Positions 20,205-29,525 of a stretch of 64,000 nucleotides of DNA are shown here, one piece after another; within the stretch, counting starts at the first letter, position 1, and the number at the start of each line of letters is the position of its first letter. Made by a program: the position numbers and the translations under genes. The stretch spans positions 124,001 through 188,000 of the forward strand of contig NZ_LT629692.1 of the NCBI RefSeq assembly GCF_900100885.1, in the 5' to 3' direction. Under the pieces are notes generated by a model. It searched no databases and had not been told where the DNA came from. It saw only the letters and a program-made list of their open reading frames with translations. The stretch is from Microbacterium pygmaeum. Lineage in GTDB: Bacteria > Actinomycetota > Actinomycetes > Actinomycetales > Microbacteriaceae.

Positions 20205-21407
20205 TCAGCGAGCGCCGAGCAGGTGCTCGGTCGCCAGCTGCTGCAGTCGCACGAAGCCGAAGCCCTTGCCTCCGAGGTACGCATCGGCGTCGAAGTCCTC
20301 GTACGCCGAGCGATCGGCGAGGAAGTCGTCATACGACTCGCCCTCGTTCAGCGTCGGCACCGAGAGCTCGGCGACCTTCGCGGCCTCGAGCGCCTCCTGC
20401 ACCTCCGGGTCCGCGCGGAAGGCCGCGGCGCGCTCCTTGAGGAGGAGGTACGTGCGCATGTTGGCGGATGCCGAATCCCAGACACCCGTCTCGTCCTCGG
20501 TGCGCGACGGCTTGTAGTCGAAGTGTCGCGGTCCGTCATAGGCGGGGACTCCGCCGGGGCCGCCGTTCTCGAGCAGGTCCACCAGCGCGAAGGCGTTGTG
20601 CAGGTCGCCGTGACCGAACACGAGGTCCTGGTCGTACTTGATGCCGCGCTGACCGTTGAGGTCGATGTGGAAGAGCTTGCCGTGGTACAGCGCCTGGGCG
20701 ATGCCGGCGCTGAAGTTCAGTCCCGCCATCTGCTCGTGGCCGACCTCGGGGTTGACGCCGACCAGTTCGGGGCGCTCGAGCGAGTCGATGAACGCGATCG
20801 CGTGACCGAGCGTCGGCAGCAGGATGTCGCCGCGCGGCTCATTGGGCTTGGGCTCGATCGCGAACCGGATGTCGTAGCCCTTGTCGGTGACGTAGTCGCC
20901 GAGGAGGTTGACCGCCTCGCGGTAGCGCTCCAGCGCCTGGCGGATGTCCTTGGCGGAGTCGTATTCGGCGCCCTCGCGGCCGCCCCACATGACGAACGTC
21001 TTCGCGCCCAGTTCGGCGCCCAGGTCGAGCTGGCGGAAGACCTTCCGCAGCGCGAAACGACGCACGTCGCGGTCGTTGGAGGTGAATCCGCCGTCCTTGA
21101 AGACCGGTGCCGAGAAGAGGTTCGTGGTGACCATCGGGATGATGAGGCCGGTGTCGGCGAGCGCGCCCTTGAGCCGGTCGATCTGGTTCTGGCGCTCTGC
21201 GTCCGTGGAGCCGAAGGCGAACAGGTCGTCGTCGTGGAAGGTGAGGCCGTAGGCGCCGAGCTCTGCGAGCTTCTCGACGGCGTGGACGACATCCAGCGGG
21301 GGCCGGGTGGGGCCGCCGAACGGGTCGGTTCCGTTGTAGCCGACGGTCCAGAGGCCGAAGGAGAACTTGTCGTCGCGAGTGGGGGTGGGACCGGACTGGG
21401 TGGGCAT
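20205..21407 (-). CDS. xylA: Xylose isomerase
   Basis: 400 aa, the short actinobacterial class. Signature residues are in TFHDDDLF (catalytic His), FVMWGGREGAEYD, IEPKPNEPRGD (metal Glu), NPEVGHEQMAG and LFHIDLNGQRG (metal Asp). It converts D-xylose to D-xylulose with divalent metal. The ATG at 21407 is preceded by AAGGAG. It is divergent from the ROK regulator, with about 80 nt of shared control region holding a -10-like TATAGG on its strand. Confidence 0.96.
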   Translation of the reverse strand: MPTQSGPTPTRDDKFSFGLWTVGYNGTDPFGGPTRPPLDVVHAVEKLAELGAYGLTFHDDDLFAFGSTDAERQNQIDRLKGALADTGLIIPMVTTNLFSAPVFKDGGFTSNDRDVRRFALRKVFRQLDLGAELGAKTFVMWGGREGAEYDSAKDIRQALERYREAVNLLGDYVTDKGYDIRFAIEPKPNEPRGDILLPTLGHAIAFIDSLERPELVGVNPEVGHEQMAGLNFSAGIAQALYHGKLFHIDLNGQRGIKYDQDLVFGHGDLHNAFALVDLLENGGPGGVPAYDGPRHFDYKPSRTEDETGVWDSASANMRTYLLLKERAAAFRADPEVQEALEAAKVAELSVPTLNEGESYDDFLADRSAYEDFDADAYLGGKGFGFVRLQQLATEHLLGAR

Positions 21408-21426
21408 GACGCTCCTTTGCGGGAAA

Positions 21427-21443
21427 TTGTTGCGTTTGACAAC
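21427..21443. promoter_or_regulatory. Candidate operator between xylA and the ROK regulator
   Basis: TTGTTGCGTTTGACAAC contains overlapping short inverted arms (TTGT/ACAA and GTTG/CAAC) in the xylA-regulator gap, next to a TATAGG box facing xylA. ROK-type XylR operators are AT-rich dyads of this kind, but the symmetry here is imperfect. Confidence 0.35.
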
Positions 21444-21474
21444 CTATACCATTCCGGGGAGCGAGGCGAGCCCC

Positions 21475-21480
21475 TACAGT
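21475..21480 (+). promoter_or_regulatory. -10 box TACAGT of the ROK regulator gene
   Basis: TACAGT ends 7 nt before ATG 21488 and selects that codon over GTG 21479, which lies inside the box. Confidence 0.5.
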
Positions 21481-21487
21481 GAGGAGG

Positions 21488-22660
21488 ATGAGCGATCCGA
21501 CGACGGCGGCGCGCGGCATCCGCCAGCGCAATCTCAGCCGTCTGCTGCGGATGCTGCATCTGGACGGACCCCAGTCGCGGGCGCGCCTGACCGAGCTCAC
21601 GGGACTGAACCGATCGACGATCGCCGATCTCGTCGGCGAGCTCACCCGAGCCGGACTGGCACTGGAGAAGGCACCGGACCCCTCACGTCGGGTCGGACGA
21701 CCCTCCCCGGTGGTGACCGTGGACCCGCGCGTCCTCGCGATCGCCGTGAACCCCGAGGTCGACGCGCTGACGATCGCGGCGATCGGACTCGATCGCGGGA
21801 TCCCGGTACGCGAACGCCTCGAGCTCGACCACCTGCTCACGCCCGAGGAGACCGCAGACCTCGTCGCCGAGCGACTGGCCGACTGGCGGTCGGGCGCGCT
21901 CGCCGAGGCCCGTCTCGTCGGCATCGGGGTGGCCGTTCCGGGACTCGTGCGCACCGCCGACGGCATCGTCCGCGACGCTCCGCACCTCCATTGGACCGAT
22001 GCGCCGCTGCGCGATCTGCTCACGACGGCGACGGGGCTGCCCGTGTCGGTCGGAAACGACGCCAGCCTCGGCGTCATGGCCGAGCACCTGTTCGGCGCGG
22101 GGCGCGGCATCGACGACATCGTCTACCTCAACGGCGGAGCCAGCGGCATCGGCGGCGGACTCGTCGTCGGAGGGATGCCGGTGGCCGGCGCCGGCGGCTA
22201 TGCCGGCGAATTCGGTCAGAACCGTCCGGGCATCGCCGCCGACTCGGACCGCCGGGCCTCCGGCGGGGTGCTGGAGGACGAGGTCAGCAGATCGCGCCTG
22301 CTGAGGGTGGCAGGGCTGGACTCCGCCGACGAGCCGACGCTCGCCGCCGCGCTTGCCGGCTCCGATGACGCCGCCGTCACCGAGGAGCTCGCGCGGCAGC
22401 GCGGCATCCTCTCCACTGCGCTGGCCAATGCGGTCAATGTGCTGAACCCGACGCTCGTGGTGCTCGGCGGGTTCTTGGCGACCATCGCCGACTCCGATGC
22501 GGCCGGGCTCCTGGACGCGGTCGGAGCGCAGGCGATGTCGGCGAACATGGAGGGACTCCACATCCGGGTAGCCTCGCTTGCTGAGGACCGGCTGCTGATC
22601 GGCGCGGCGGAGGCGGCGTTCGCTGAGCTGCTGAACGATCCGACCGGCCCCGACCGCTGA
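21488..22660 (+). CDS. ROK family transcriptional regulator, likely XylR
   Basis: 390 aa. Residues 10-70 form a MarR-like winged helix (NLSRLLRMLHLDGPQSRARLTELTGLNRSTI uses the usual ROK pattern). Residues 85-380 are the ROK sugar-kinase-like domain: VGIGVAVPGLV, VGNDASLG and YLNGGASGIGGGLVVGG. The catalytic-type Asp of VGND is kept, but the zinc-binding CGRxGC motif is absent. Placement divergent to xylA and xylB makes it the likely xylose-responsive repressor. Inference: it binds in the 21408-21487 gap. Confidence 0.9.
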   Translation: MSDPTTAARGIRQRNLSRLLRMLHLDGPQSRARLTELTGLNRSTIADLVGELTRAGLALEKAPDPSRRVGRPSPVVTVDPRVLAIAVNPEVDALTIAAIGLDRGIPVRERLELDHLLTPEETADLVAERLADWRSGALAEARLVGIGVAVPGLVRTADGIVRDAPHLHWTDAPLRDLLTTATGLPVSVGNDASLGVMAEHLFGAGRGIDDIVYLNGGASGIGGGLVVGGMPVAGAGGYAGEFGQNRPGIAADSDRRASGGVLEDEVSRSRLLRVAGLDSADEPTLAAALAGSDDAAVTEELARQRGILSTALANAVNVLNPTLVVLGGFLATIADSDAAGLLDAVGAQAMSANMEGLHIRVASLAEDRLLIGAAEAAFAELLNDPTGPDR

Positions 22661-22709
22661 CCCGGCGCGCCGACGTCGAACGCGGGGGAGCGCAGCGCAG
22701 GTCGGCGGA

Positions 22710-23708
22710 TCAGCGCGGCGGCGCGGTGGTGCCGCGGGGCACGAGCCGGGTCGGGAGGATCAGGTGCGTGGACTCGGGGGTCCGCCCGCTCATCAGGGCG
22801 ACGAGCATCTCGGCGGCCGTCGCTCCGATGCGCTGCATGGGCTGGCGGACGGTCGTCAGGCCCGGAGTCGCCCTCGAGGCCTCTGGCACATCGTCGAACC
22901 CGATCACGGACAGATCCCCCGGCACGTCGAGGCCGAACTCTCGCGCGGTCTCGATGATCGACAGGGCGGACAGATCGTTGGCCGCGAAGATCGCGGTCGG
23001 CCGGCGGTCCTGGGCGAGCATGGCCTCTGCAGCCTCGCGGGATGACCCAGTGTCGTAGCGGCCCGATCCGATCAGCGACGGATCGAACGCGATCCGCGCG
23101 TCGGCCAGCGCCTGCCGGTACCCGGCCTCGCGCAAGGTCGAGGACCGCAGGTCCGGGCGGCCGGCGATGAAGCCGATCCGTCGGTGCCCCAGTTCCACGA
23201 GATGGCGCACGGCCAGCTGGGCGCCGCCGAAGCTGTCCGCCTCGACGGACGGCAGGTCGGCACGACCCGTGTGCGGGTCGACGGCCACGACCGGGACATC
23301 GGCGACGACCCCGACCACCGTGGGCGTCACCATGATCACCCCGTCCATCAGCGTCCCGCTGAGCCTGCTCAGGGAGCGTCGTTCCCAGCCCTCCTGATTG
23401 CCGTTGTGCGCGCCGCTGTAGGCCATCAGGTCGAACGAGGTGTCGCGCAGACCCGCGCCCACGCCCTTGAGGATCTCGGCGCTGAACGGCTCGAACCCCG
23501 CGACCAGCACGCCGATCACCCCGGTGCGGCGGGAGCGCATGCTGCTCGCGCCCAGGCTGGACTGATAGCCCAGCCGCTCGACGACGTCGAGGACGTGCTG
23601 CACCGTCTCCGGCGCCACTCCGTAGCGCCCGTTCACCGCCTTGGACACGGTCGCGACGGAGACGCCGGCCTCGACGGCGACATCGGTGATCGTCGCTCTG
23701 CGTCCCAT
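22710..23708 (-). CDS. LacI family transcriptional regulator
   Basis: 332 aa from ATG 23708; longer upstream frames lack support. Residues 1-55 are the LacI HTH and hinge (TITDVAVEAGVSVATVSKAVNG, then VAPETVQHVLDVVERLGY). The rest is the periplasmic-binding-protein-like effector domain (TGVIGVLVAGFE, GHRRIGFIAGRPD, IFAANDLSA, VIGFDDVPEA). It is divergent from the sugar ABC operon. A perfect palindrome at 23738-23749 lies over its own -35 region (TAGTGT -10 at 23717-23722, minus), so autoregulation is likely. A near-copy upstream of the ThuA operon suggests a second target. Confidence 0.93.
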   Translation of the reverse strand: MGRRATITDVAVEAGVSVATVSKAVNGRYGVAPETVQHVLDVVERLGYQSSLGASSMRSRRTGVIGVLVAGFEPFSAEILKGVGAGLRDTSFDLMAYSGAHNGNQEGWERRSLSRLSGTLMDGVIMVTPTVVGVVADVPVVAVDPHTGRADLPSVEADSFGGAQLAVRHLVELGHRRIGFIAGRPDLRSSTLREAGYRQALADARIAFDPSLIGSGRYDTGSSREAAEAMLAQDRRPTAIFAANDLSALSIIETAREFGLDVPGDLSVIGFDDVPEASRATPGLTTVRQPMQRIGATAAEMLVALMSGRTPESTHLILPTRLVPRGTTAPPR

Positions 23709-23737
23709 GGCGACAGACACTAGCACCGTTGAAAAAG

Positions 23738-23749
23738 GTTTTCGAAAAC
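23738..23749. promoter_or_regulatory. LacI-family operator GTTTTCGAAAAC
   Basis: A perfect 12-bp palindrome with a central CG, the usual form for LacI-family sites. It lies 3 nt upstream of the ABC operon -35 and over the -35 region of lacI on the other strand. Confidence 0.75.
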
Positions 23750-23751
23750 GT

Positions 23752-23781
23752 TTGACACCGATGAGGACGACGGGCGACACT
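23752..23781 (+). promoter_or_regulatory. Promoter of the sugar ABC transporter operon
   Basis: Consensus TTGACA (23752-23757) and GACACT (23776-23781) with an 18-nt spacer. The LacI operator lies directly upstream, so repressor would block polymerase access. Confidence 0.55.
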
Positions 23782-23886
23782 TCTGGCACTTCCGCTCACG
23801 CAGGGGCGGCGTGGCCCGACGGCGGGCCGACTTGCATCCGACACCCCGGTTCGACGGGGTGGACTCGAAGAGGAGAACGGAATCAC

Positions 23887-25170
23887 ATGAACGCCAAGAA
23901 GATCATGGCCGCATCGGCGGCACTGCTCGCGGGTGCGCTCGCACTGAGCGGGTGCAGCGGCGGCTCGGGCGACTCAGGGGACGGCTCGGTCACCCTGACG
24001 TTCTGGCACAACTCGACGACCGGCGACGGCAAGGCCTACTGGGAGGACACGGCGGCCGCGTTCGAGAAGGCCAACCCAGGCGTGACCGTGGAGATCCAGT
24101 CCATCCAGAACGAGGAGATGGACGGCAAGCTGCAGACCGCCCTGAACTCCGGTGACGCGCCGGACATCTTCATGGCCCGTGGCGGCGGCAAGCTCGCCGA
24201 CATCGTGAAGGCCGGCCAGGTGATGGACATCACCGATGCGATCTCGTCCGAGTCGCAGGCCGCCGTCGGCAATTCGCTGTCGGCCTTCGAGATCGATGGC
24301 AAGAGCTACGGCATGCCGGTCTCGGTGCTGCCCTCGGGCATCTACTACTCGTCGGACCTGTTCACGGATGCCGGTGTCTCGGGCACACCCGCCAGCATCA
24401 GCGACCTCGAAGCGGCCGACACGCAGCTTCGGGCCGCCGGGGTCGACCCGATCGCCGTCGGGGCCAAGGACGCGTGGCCCGCCGCGCACTGGTACTACAA
24501 CTTCGCGCTGCGCGCCTGCTCGAAGGACGTGCTCGACGAAGCCGCAAGCTCGCGCACGTTCGACGACCCGTGCTGGCTCGCCGCGGGTGAGAACCTCCAG
24601 AAGTTCATCGACACCGACCCGTTCAACGAAGGATTCCTCACCACCGCCGCGCAGCAGGGCGCCGGTTCCTCGGCCGGCCTGCTGGCCAACCACCAGGCCG
24701 CCATGGAGCTCATGGGCGCCTGGGACCCGGGCGTGATCGCCTCGCTGACCCCCGACGAGCAGCCGCTGGCAGACCTGCAGTGGTTCCCGTTCCCCGAGGT
24801 CGCCGGTGGCGACGGGGAGCCGGGCGCGATGATGGGCGGCGTCGACGGATTCTCGTGCTGGGTCAACGCGCCGAAGGAGTGCACGGACTTCCTGAACTTC
24901 ATCGTCGAGAAGACGAATCAGGAGGGCTACGCCGAGGCGTTCCAGACGCTCCCGGCCTCGACCGAAGCCCAGAGCGTCGTCACGACGCCGGCGCTGCAGG
25001 ATGTGCTGGCCGCCTACAACGACGCACCGTACGTCGTGCTGTGGCTGGACACGCTCTACGGACAGAACGTCGGCAACGCCCTGAACGTCGCCGTGGTGGA
25101 CATGTTCGCCGGACAGGGAACCGCGCAGGACATCGTCGACGCCGTCAACGACGCCGCCGCGAAGTCCTGA
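23887..25170 (+). CDS. Sugar ABC transporter substrate-binding lipoprotein
   Basis: 427 aa from ATG 23887, with GAGGAG upstream. The lipoprotein signal peptide MNAKKIMAASAALLAGALALSGC ends in the lipobox LSGC, so it should be diacylated on Cys and tethered outside the membrane. The body is an extracellular solute-binding family 1 protein (TFWHNSTTGDG, FEKANPGVTVEIQSIQ, GDAPDIFMARGGG). It likely binds an oligosaccharide or glycoside. First gene of an operon with two permeases and a GH3 glycosidase. Confidence 0.94.
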   Translation: MNAKKIMAASAALLAGALALSGCSGGSGDSGDGSVTLTFWHNSTTGDGKAYWEDTAAAFEKANPGVTVEIQSIQNEEMDGKLQTALNSGDAPDIFMARGGGKLADIVKAGQVMDITDAISSESQAAVGNSLSAFEIDGKSYGMPVSVLPSGIYYSSDLFTDAGVSGTPASISDLEAADTQLRAAGVDPIAVGAKDAWPAAHWYYNFALRACSKDVLDEAASSRTFDDPCWLAAGENLQKFIDTDPFNEGFLTTAAQQGAGSSAGLLANHQAAMELMGAWDPGVIASLTPDEQPLADLQWFPFPEVAGGDGEPGAMMGGVDGFSCWVNAPKECTDFLNFIVEKTNQEGYAEAFQTLPASTEAQSVVTTPALQDVLAAYNDAPYVVLWLDTLYGQNVGNALNVAVVDMFAGQGTAQDIVDAVNDAAAKS

Positions 25171-25181
25171 GGCATCGCGAG

Positions 25182-26195
25182 ATGGCTACCGTGAGCGTCG
25201 GGTCGCCGCAGGCGACTCCCGCGCCCGGCATGCCCGGAGACGCGGGGGGCAGCACCACGGTGCTGCCCCCCGCACCGGCCGCGGCCCGCAAGCGGAGATT
25301 CGGCACCCGGCTCGAGCTGCTGATCCTGCTCGGACCGGCACTGATCGTCTTCGTCGCGTTCGTGATCTTCCCGGTCGCGCTCGCCGCGTACTACGGCTTC
25401 TTCAGCTGGTCCGGCTTCGGCGCCCCGGTCGACTTCGTCGGGGTTCGCAACTACGTCACGATCCTCACGGACCCCGACTTCCACGAGGCACTCGGGCACA
25501 ACGCGTTCATCGTGGTGATGTCGCTGGTCCTGCAGGGACCGATCGCGATCGTGCTCGCCCTGCTGCTGAACCGCAAGATGCGGTTCCAGTCGCTCATCCG
25601 CGTGCTCATCTTCATCCCGTACGTGATCTCCGAGGTCGTCGTCGGCATCGGGTGGAGTCTCATGCTCCAGACCAACGGCGCCGTCAACGGGCTGCTGGAG
25701 CGGGTCGGCCTGGGTGCTCTGACGACGGACTGGCTGTCGGATCCGGGCATCGCCATCTGGACCCTGATGCTCATCATCACGTGGAAGTACATCGGCTTCG
25801 CGGTGATCCTCTTCCTCGCCGGGCTCCAGGGGATCCCCGAGGAGCTCTCCGAAGCAGCGGCGATCGACGGCGCTTCGTACTGGCAGATCCAGCGCCACGT
25901 CGTCCTCCCTCTGATGGGCCCCACGATCCGGATCTGGGCGTTCCTGTCGGTGATCGGCTCGCTGCAGCTGTTCGACCTCGTCTGGATCATCTGGGGGCAG
26001 TACGTCGCCTCCACTGCGGGAACCTCGACGATGGCGACCTACATGGTCGCCAACGGCCGCAACGCCGGCAGCTTCGGCTACGGCAGCGCCGTGGCCGTGG
26101 TGATGTTCGTCATCTCCCTCGTCGTCGCCCTGCTCTACCAGCGATTCATCCTGCGCCGCGATACGGCCGGCGCACTGACCGGAGGAAAGGCATGA
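25182..26195 (+). CDS. Sugar ABC transporter permease (MalF-like)
   Basis: 337 aa. About 40 N-terminal residues are Pro/Ala-rich and cytosolic, followed by six transmembrane helices. The EAA loop that docks the ATPase is seen in EELSEAAAIDGASYWQIQRHVVLPLM. ATG 25182 has only a weak ribosome site 11 nt after the binding-protein gene. Its end overlaps the next permease start (ATGATG). No ATPase gene is in the operon; in actinobacteria such carbohydrate transporters often share an MsiK-type ATPase encoded elsewhere. Confidence 0.93.
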   Translation: MATVSVGSPQATPAPGMPGDAGGSTTVLPPAPAAARKRRFGTRLELLILLGPALIVFVAFVIFPVALAAYYGFFSWSGFGAPVDFVGVRNYVTILTDPDFHEALGHNAFIVVMSLVLQGPIAIVLALLLNRKMRFQSLIRVLIFIPYVISEVVVGIGWSLMLQTNGAVNGLLERVGLGALTTDWLSDPGIAIWTLMLIITWKYIGFAVILFLAGLQGIPEELSEAAAIDGASYWQIQRHVVLPLMGPTIRIWAFLSVIGSLQLFDLVWIIWGQYVASTAGTSTMATYMVANGRNAGSFGYGSAVAVVMFVISLVVALLYQRFILRRDTAGALTGGKA

Positions 26196-27076
26196 TGGCC
26201 GCCACCGCCACGGCGACCCTGATCGCCCCGGGTGCCCGGCGCACCGCTGCCCCCGGTCAGCGCCGGATCACCACCGCCCTGGTCGGATTCGTCGCACTGG
26301 TGCTCATCGCCCTGATGCTGGCACCGGTCGCCTACATCATCATCGGCGGGTTCCGCACGAACTCCGAGATCACCGTCGACCCGTCAGGGCTGCCGGCGGA
26401 GTGGAACTGGTCGAACTACACCGACGTGCTCGCCAGCGGCACGTTCTGGACGCAGCTGCTGAACTCCACGATCGCCGCGGGGGCGACGACCATCCTCGTG
26501 GTGGCCCTCGGCCTGATGGCCGCCTATGCGCTCTCGCGCTATTCGTTCCGAGGCCGCGGCGCCGTCTACGCGCTGTTCACGGCGGGGCTGATGTTCCCGA
26601 TGACGGTGGCGATCACGCCCCTGTACATCCTGGTGCGCAACCTCGGCCTCACCAACAGCCTGGTCGGCGTCATCGTGCCGCAGATCGCGTTCGCGCTGCC
26701 GACGACGATCATCATCCTGGTCCCGTTCCTGGCGGCGATCCCGCGCGAACTCCAGGAGGCCGCGTCGATCGACGGATGCAGCAGGCTCGGGTTCTTCTGG
26801 CGGATGGTGCTGCCCCTGTCGGTTCCCGCGGTCATCACGGTCGGGATCCTGGCCTTCATCGGCAGCTGGAACGGCTACATCCTGCCGCTGTTCATCCTCA
26901 GCAGCGAGTCCACCTTCACTCTGCCCCTCGGTACGCAGGCGTTCGCGTCGCAGTACGCGGTGGACACGGCGAAGGTCCTCGCCTTCACCTCCCTGTCCAT
27001 GATCCCCGCGCTGGTGTTCTTCAGCATCTTCGAACGCCGCATCGTGGGCGGGCTCACCGGGGCCGTCAAGGGCTGA
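26192..27076 (+). CDS. Sugar ABC transporter permease (MalG-like)
   Basis: 294 aa, six transmembrane helices after about 30 residues. The EAA loop reads ELQEAASIDGCSRLGFFWRMVLPL. ATG 26192 follows GGAGGAAAGG closely and overlaps the previous stop, so the two permeases are coupled. It forms the membrane channel with the MalF-like partner. The GH3 glycosidase gene starts 46 nt downstream. Confidence 0.93.
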   Translation: MMAATATATLIAPGARRTAAPGQRRITTALVGFVALVLIALMLAPVAYIIIGGFRTNSEITVDPSGLPAEWNWSNYTDVLASGTFWTQLLNSTIAAGATTILVVALGLMAAYALSRYSFRGRGAVYALFTAGLMFPMTVAITPLYILVRNLGLTNSLVGVIVPQIAFALPTTIIILVPFLAAIPRELQEAASIDGCSRLGFFWRMVLPLSVPAVITVGILAFIGSWNGYILPLFILSSESTFTLPLGTQAFASQYAVDTAKVLAFTSLSMIPALVFFSIFERRIVGGLTGAVKG

Positions 27077-27122
27077 CCTCGACGGGTGCCCGCGGCATCC
27101 GCCCTTCCGAGAAAGAGTGAAC

Positions 27123-29507
27123 GTGCATTCAGGGACCTCCTCGCGCGCATCGGCGCGCGTCCGCGAACTGCTCGGGCGGATGACGCTCGAGGAGAAACGC
27201 GCACAGCTGGTCGGCTACTGGGTCGACCAGGGGGACGAGGTCGTCGCGCCGATGGCCGGCGAGATGCAGACCTCGACACGCTACGAGGAGGCCACGGCCG
27301 CCGGCCTCGGCCACCTCACGCGGGTGTACGGCACACGACCCGTCGAGCCGCTGGAGCGGGCCCGATGGCTCTGGGGCGAGCAGCGGCGACTGCGCGAGCA
27401 GACGCGCCTGGGCATTCCGGCGATCGTCCACGAGGAATGCCTCACCGGATTGGCGGCCTGGAAGGCGGCGACGTTCCCGACGCCGCTGGCCTGGGGCGCG
27501 TCCTTCGACCCGGCGCTCGTGGCGGAGATGGCGAGCGAGATCGGACGATCGATGCGCGAACTCGGGATCCACCAGGGCCTGGCCCCGGTCCTGGATGTCA
27601 TCCGCGATCCGCGCTGGGGGCGGGTGGACGAGTGCATCGGGGAGGACCCGTATCTGGTCGGCGTGCTTGGCACCGCGTACGTCCGCGGCCTGCAGAGCCA
27701 GGGCGTCCACGCGACGCTGAAGCACTTCGTCGGGTATTCCGCCTCGCAGGGTGGCCGCAACCACGCGCCGGTCCATGCCGGCTCCCGGGAGATCGCCGAC
27801 ATGCTCCTGCCGCCGTTCGAGATGGCGATCCGCGACGGCGGCGCGCGCAGCGTGATGAACTCCTACGCCGAGATCGACGGCGTCCCCGTCGCCGCGACGA
27901 CGCGATACCTCACCGAGGTGCTGCGCGAGGAGTGGGGCTTCGACGGTGTCGTCGTCTCCGACTACTTCGCCGTCGCGTTCCTGGAGACGATGCACCAGGT
28001 CGCCTCCGATCGCGCCGATGCGGCCCGCGCCGCCATCTCCGCGGGCGTCGACGTCGAGCTGCCGAGCGGGGATGCCTTCGAACACCTCGCGGATCTGGTC
28101 CGCTCCGGCGCGCTGGATGTCGAGGTGCTCGATCGTGCGGTCCTGCGAGTGCTGTCGGAGAAGGAGGAGCTCGGTCTGCTCGACGAGCGGTTCGACACAC
28201 CCCCGACGCACATCGACCTCGATTCCCCGGTTCATCGTGCGCTGGCCCGCACGCTCGCCGAAGAGTCCCTCGTGCTGCTGAGCAACGACGGCACGCTGCC
28301 GCTGCACGGCCGCGACACACGCCGCATCGCGGTGATCGGCCCGAACGCCGACAGCGCGGAGGCCCTGATGGGCTGCTACTCGTTCGTCAACCACGTGCTG
28401 GCCCACCACCCCGACTCGCCGCTCGGCATCGCGCTGCCGACCGTCCGCGAGGCGCTCGCTGCGCGGTTCGGCGATGCCGTGATCGAACACGCCGTCGGAT
28501 GCGATGTCGAGGGCGAGGATCGTTCGGGTATCGCGGCCGCGGTCCAGCTTGCCCGGAGCTCGGAGGTCGCCGTCGTGGTCGTGGGCGACCGCGCGGGTCT
28601 GTTCGGGCGCGGCACGGTCGGCGAGGGCAATGACGTCGAGTCTCTCGAACTCCCCGGTGTGCAGCGAGAGCTGGTCGAAGCCGTGTGTGCGACGGGAACT
28701 CAGGTCGTGCTGGTCCTGCTCACCGGACGCCCCTATGCGATCGGCTGGGCGCTGCCGGAGCGGACGACCGGCAGCGGCGCCGTGACCGGCCTCGGTGCGG
28801 GACAAGCTCCGCGCAGGACTGCGGCGGACGCGCCGGATTCGCCTCGACCGGCCGCCGTGCTCCAGGCCTTCTTCCCCGGCGAGGAGGGCGGGCCGGCGAT
28901 CGCCGCCGTCCTGTCCGGCGCGGTCGCGCCCTCGGGTCACCTCCCCGTCTCCCTGCCGCGCTCTGCGGGGGCGCAGCCGTTCTCGTACCTGCATCCGACG
29001 CTCGGCGGCACATCCGACGTGACCAGCGCGGGGTCAGACCCCCTGCTGCCCTTCGGTCACGGCTTGACCTATACGTCGTTCGCGCGCACCGACCTGCGGG
29101 CCGACGCATCCGTGACCGCGGGCGAGGCCTTCACCGCGACGGTGCGGGTGCGCAACGCCGGAGACCGCCCCGGCACCGACCTCGTACAGCTGTACGCCCG
29201 TGACGAGGTCGGCAGCGTCACCCGTCCGGTCGCGCAGCTGCTCGCGTTCGAGCGCGTGCGTCTCGAACCGGGTGAAGAGGTCGTCGTCCGCTTCGACGTG
29301 CCGACGCAGCGGCTTGCCTTCACCGGTCTGGCCGGTCGCCGGATCGTCGAACCCGGCGAGGTCACGCTCTGGGTCGGGCCTTCGTGCGTCGAACGGGAGA
29401 CGGTCGCGGGAATCGTCGTCAGCGGCGACGTGCATATCGTCGGGCTCGACGAGCCGCGGATGGCACAGGCATCCGTCCAGCGCCGCGCGGACGTCCGCGT
29501 CGCCTGA
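27123..29507 (+). CDS. Glycoside hydrolase family 3 beta-glycosidase
   Basis: 794 aa from GTG 27123; GTG 27117 is also possible, but AAAGAG is better spaced for the former. The GH3 N-terminal barrel contains KHFVGYSASQGGRNHAP and the nucleophile Asp280 in VVVSDYFAV. The second sandwich domain follows from about residue 375 (EESLVLLSNDGTLPL), and a fibronectin-III-like domain closes the protein (FTATVRVRNAGDRPGTDLVQ). There is no signal peptide, so it acts in the cytosol on glycosides brought in by the ABC transporter. Beta-xylosidase or beta-glucosidase are both possible; the nearby xylAB genes favour a xyloside, but this is inference. Confidence 0.92.
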   Translation: MHSGTSSRASARVRELLGRMTLEEKRAQLVGYWVDQGDEVVAPMAGEMQTSTRYEEATAAGLGHLTRVYGTRPVEPLERARWLWGEQRRLREQTRLGIPAIVHEECLTGLAAWKAATFPTPLAWGASFDPALVAEMASEIGRSMRELGIHQGLAPVLDVIRDPRWGRVDECIGEDPYLVGVLGTAYVRGLQSQGVHATLKHFVGYSASQGGRNHAPVHAGSREIADMLLPPFEMAIRDGGARSVMNSYAEIDGVPVAATTRYLTEVLREEWGFDGVVVSDYFAVAFLETMHQVASDRADAARAAISAGVDVELPSGDAFEHLADLVRSGALDVEVLDRAVLRVLSEKEELGLLDERFDTPPTHIDLDSPVHRALARTLAEESLVLLSNDGTLPLHGRDTRRIAVIGPNADSAEALMGCYSFVNHVLAHHPDSPLGIALPTVREALAARFGDAVIEHAVGCDVEGEDRSGIAAAVQLARSSEVAVVVVGDRAGLFGRGTVGEGNDVESLELPGVQRELVEAVCATGTQVVLVLLTGRPYAIGWALPERTTGSGAVTGLGAGQAPRRTAADAPDSPRPAAVLQAFFPGEEGGPAIAAVLSGAVAPSGHLPVSLPRSAGAQPFSYLHPTLGGTSDVTSAGSDPLLPFGHGLTYTSFARTDLRADASVTAGEAFTATVRVRNAGDRPGTDLVQLYARDEVGSVTRPVAQLLAFERVRLEPGEEVVVRFDVPTQRLAFTGLAGRRIVEPGEVTLWVGPSCVERETVAGIVVSGDVHIVGLDEPRMAQASVQRRADVRVA

Positions 29508-29525
29508 GACCGGTGCGGAGTCGTC

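Noticed and set aside
18798..21482. An 894-codon plus-strand frame opposite xylB and xylA
   Set aside because: It mirrors the codons of xylA and xylB and shows no family motif.
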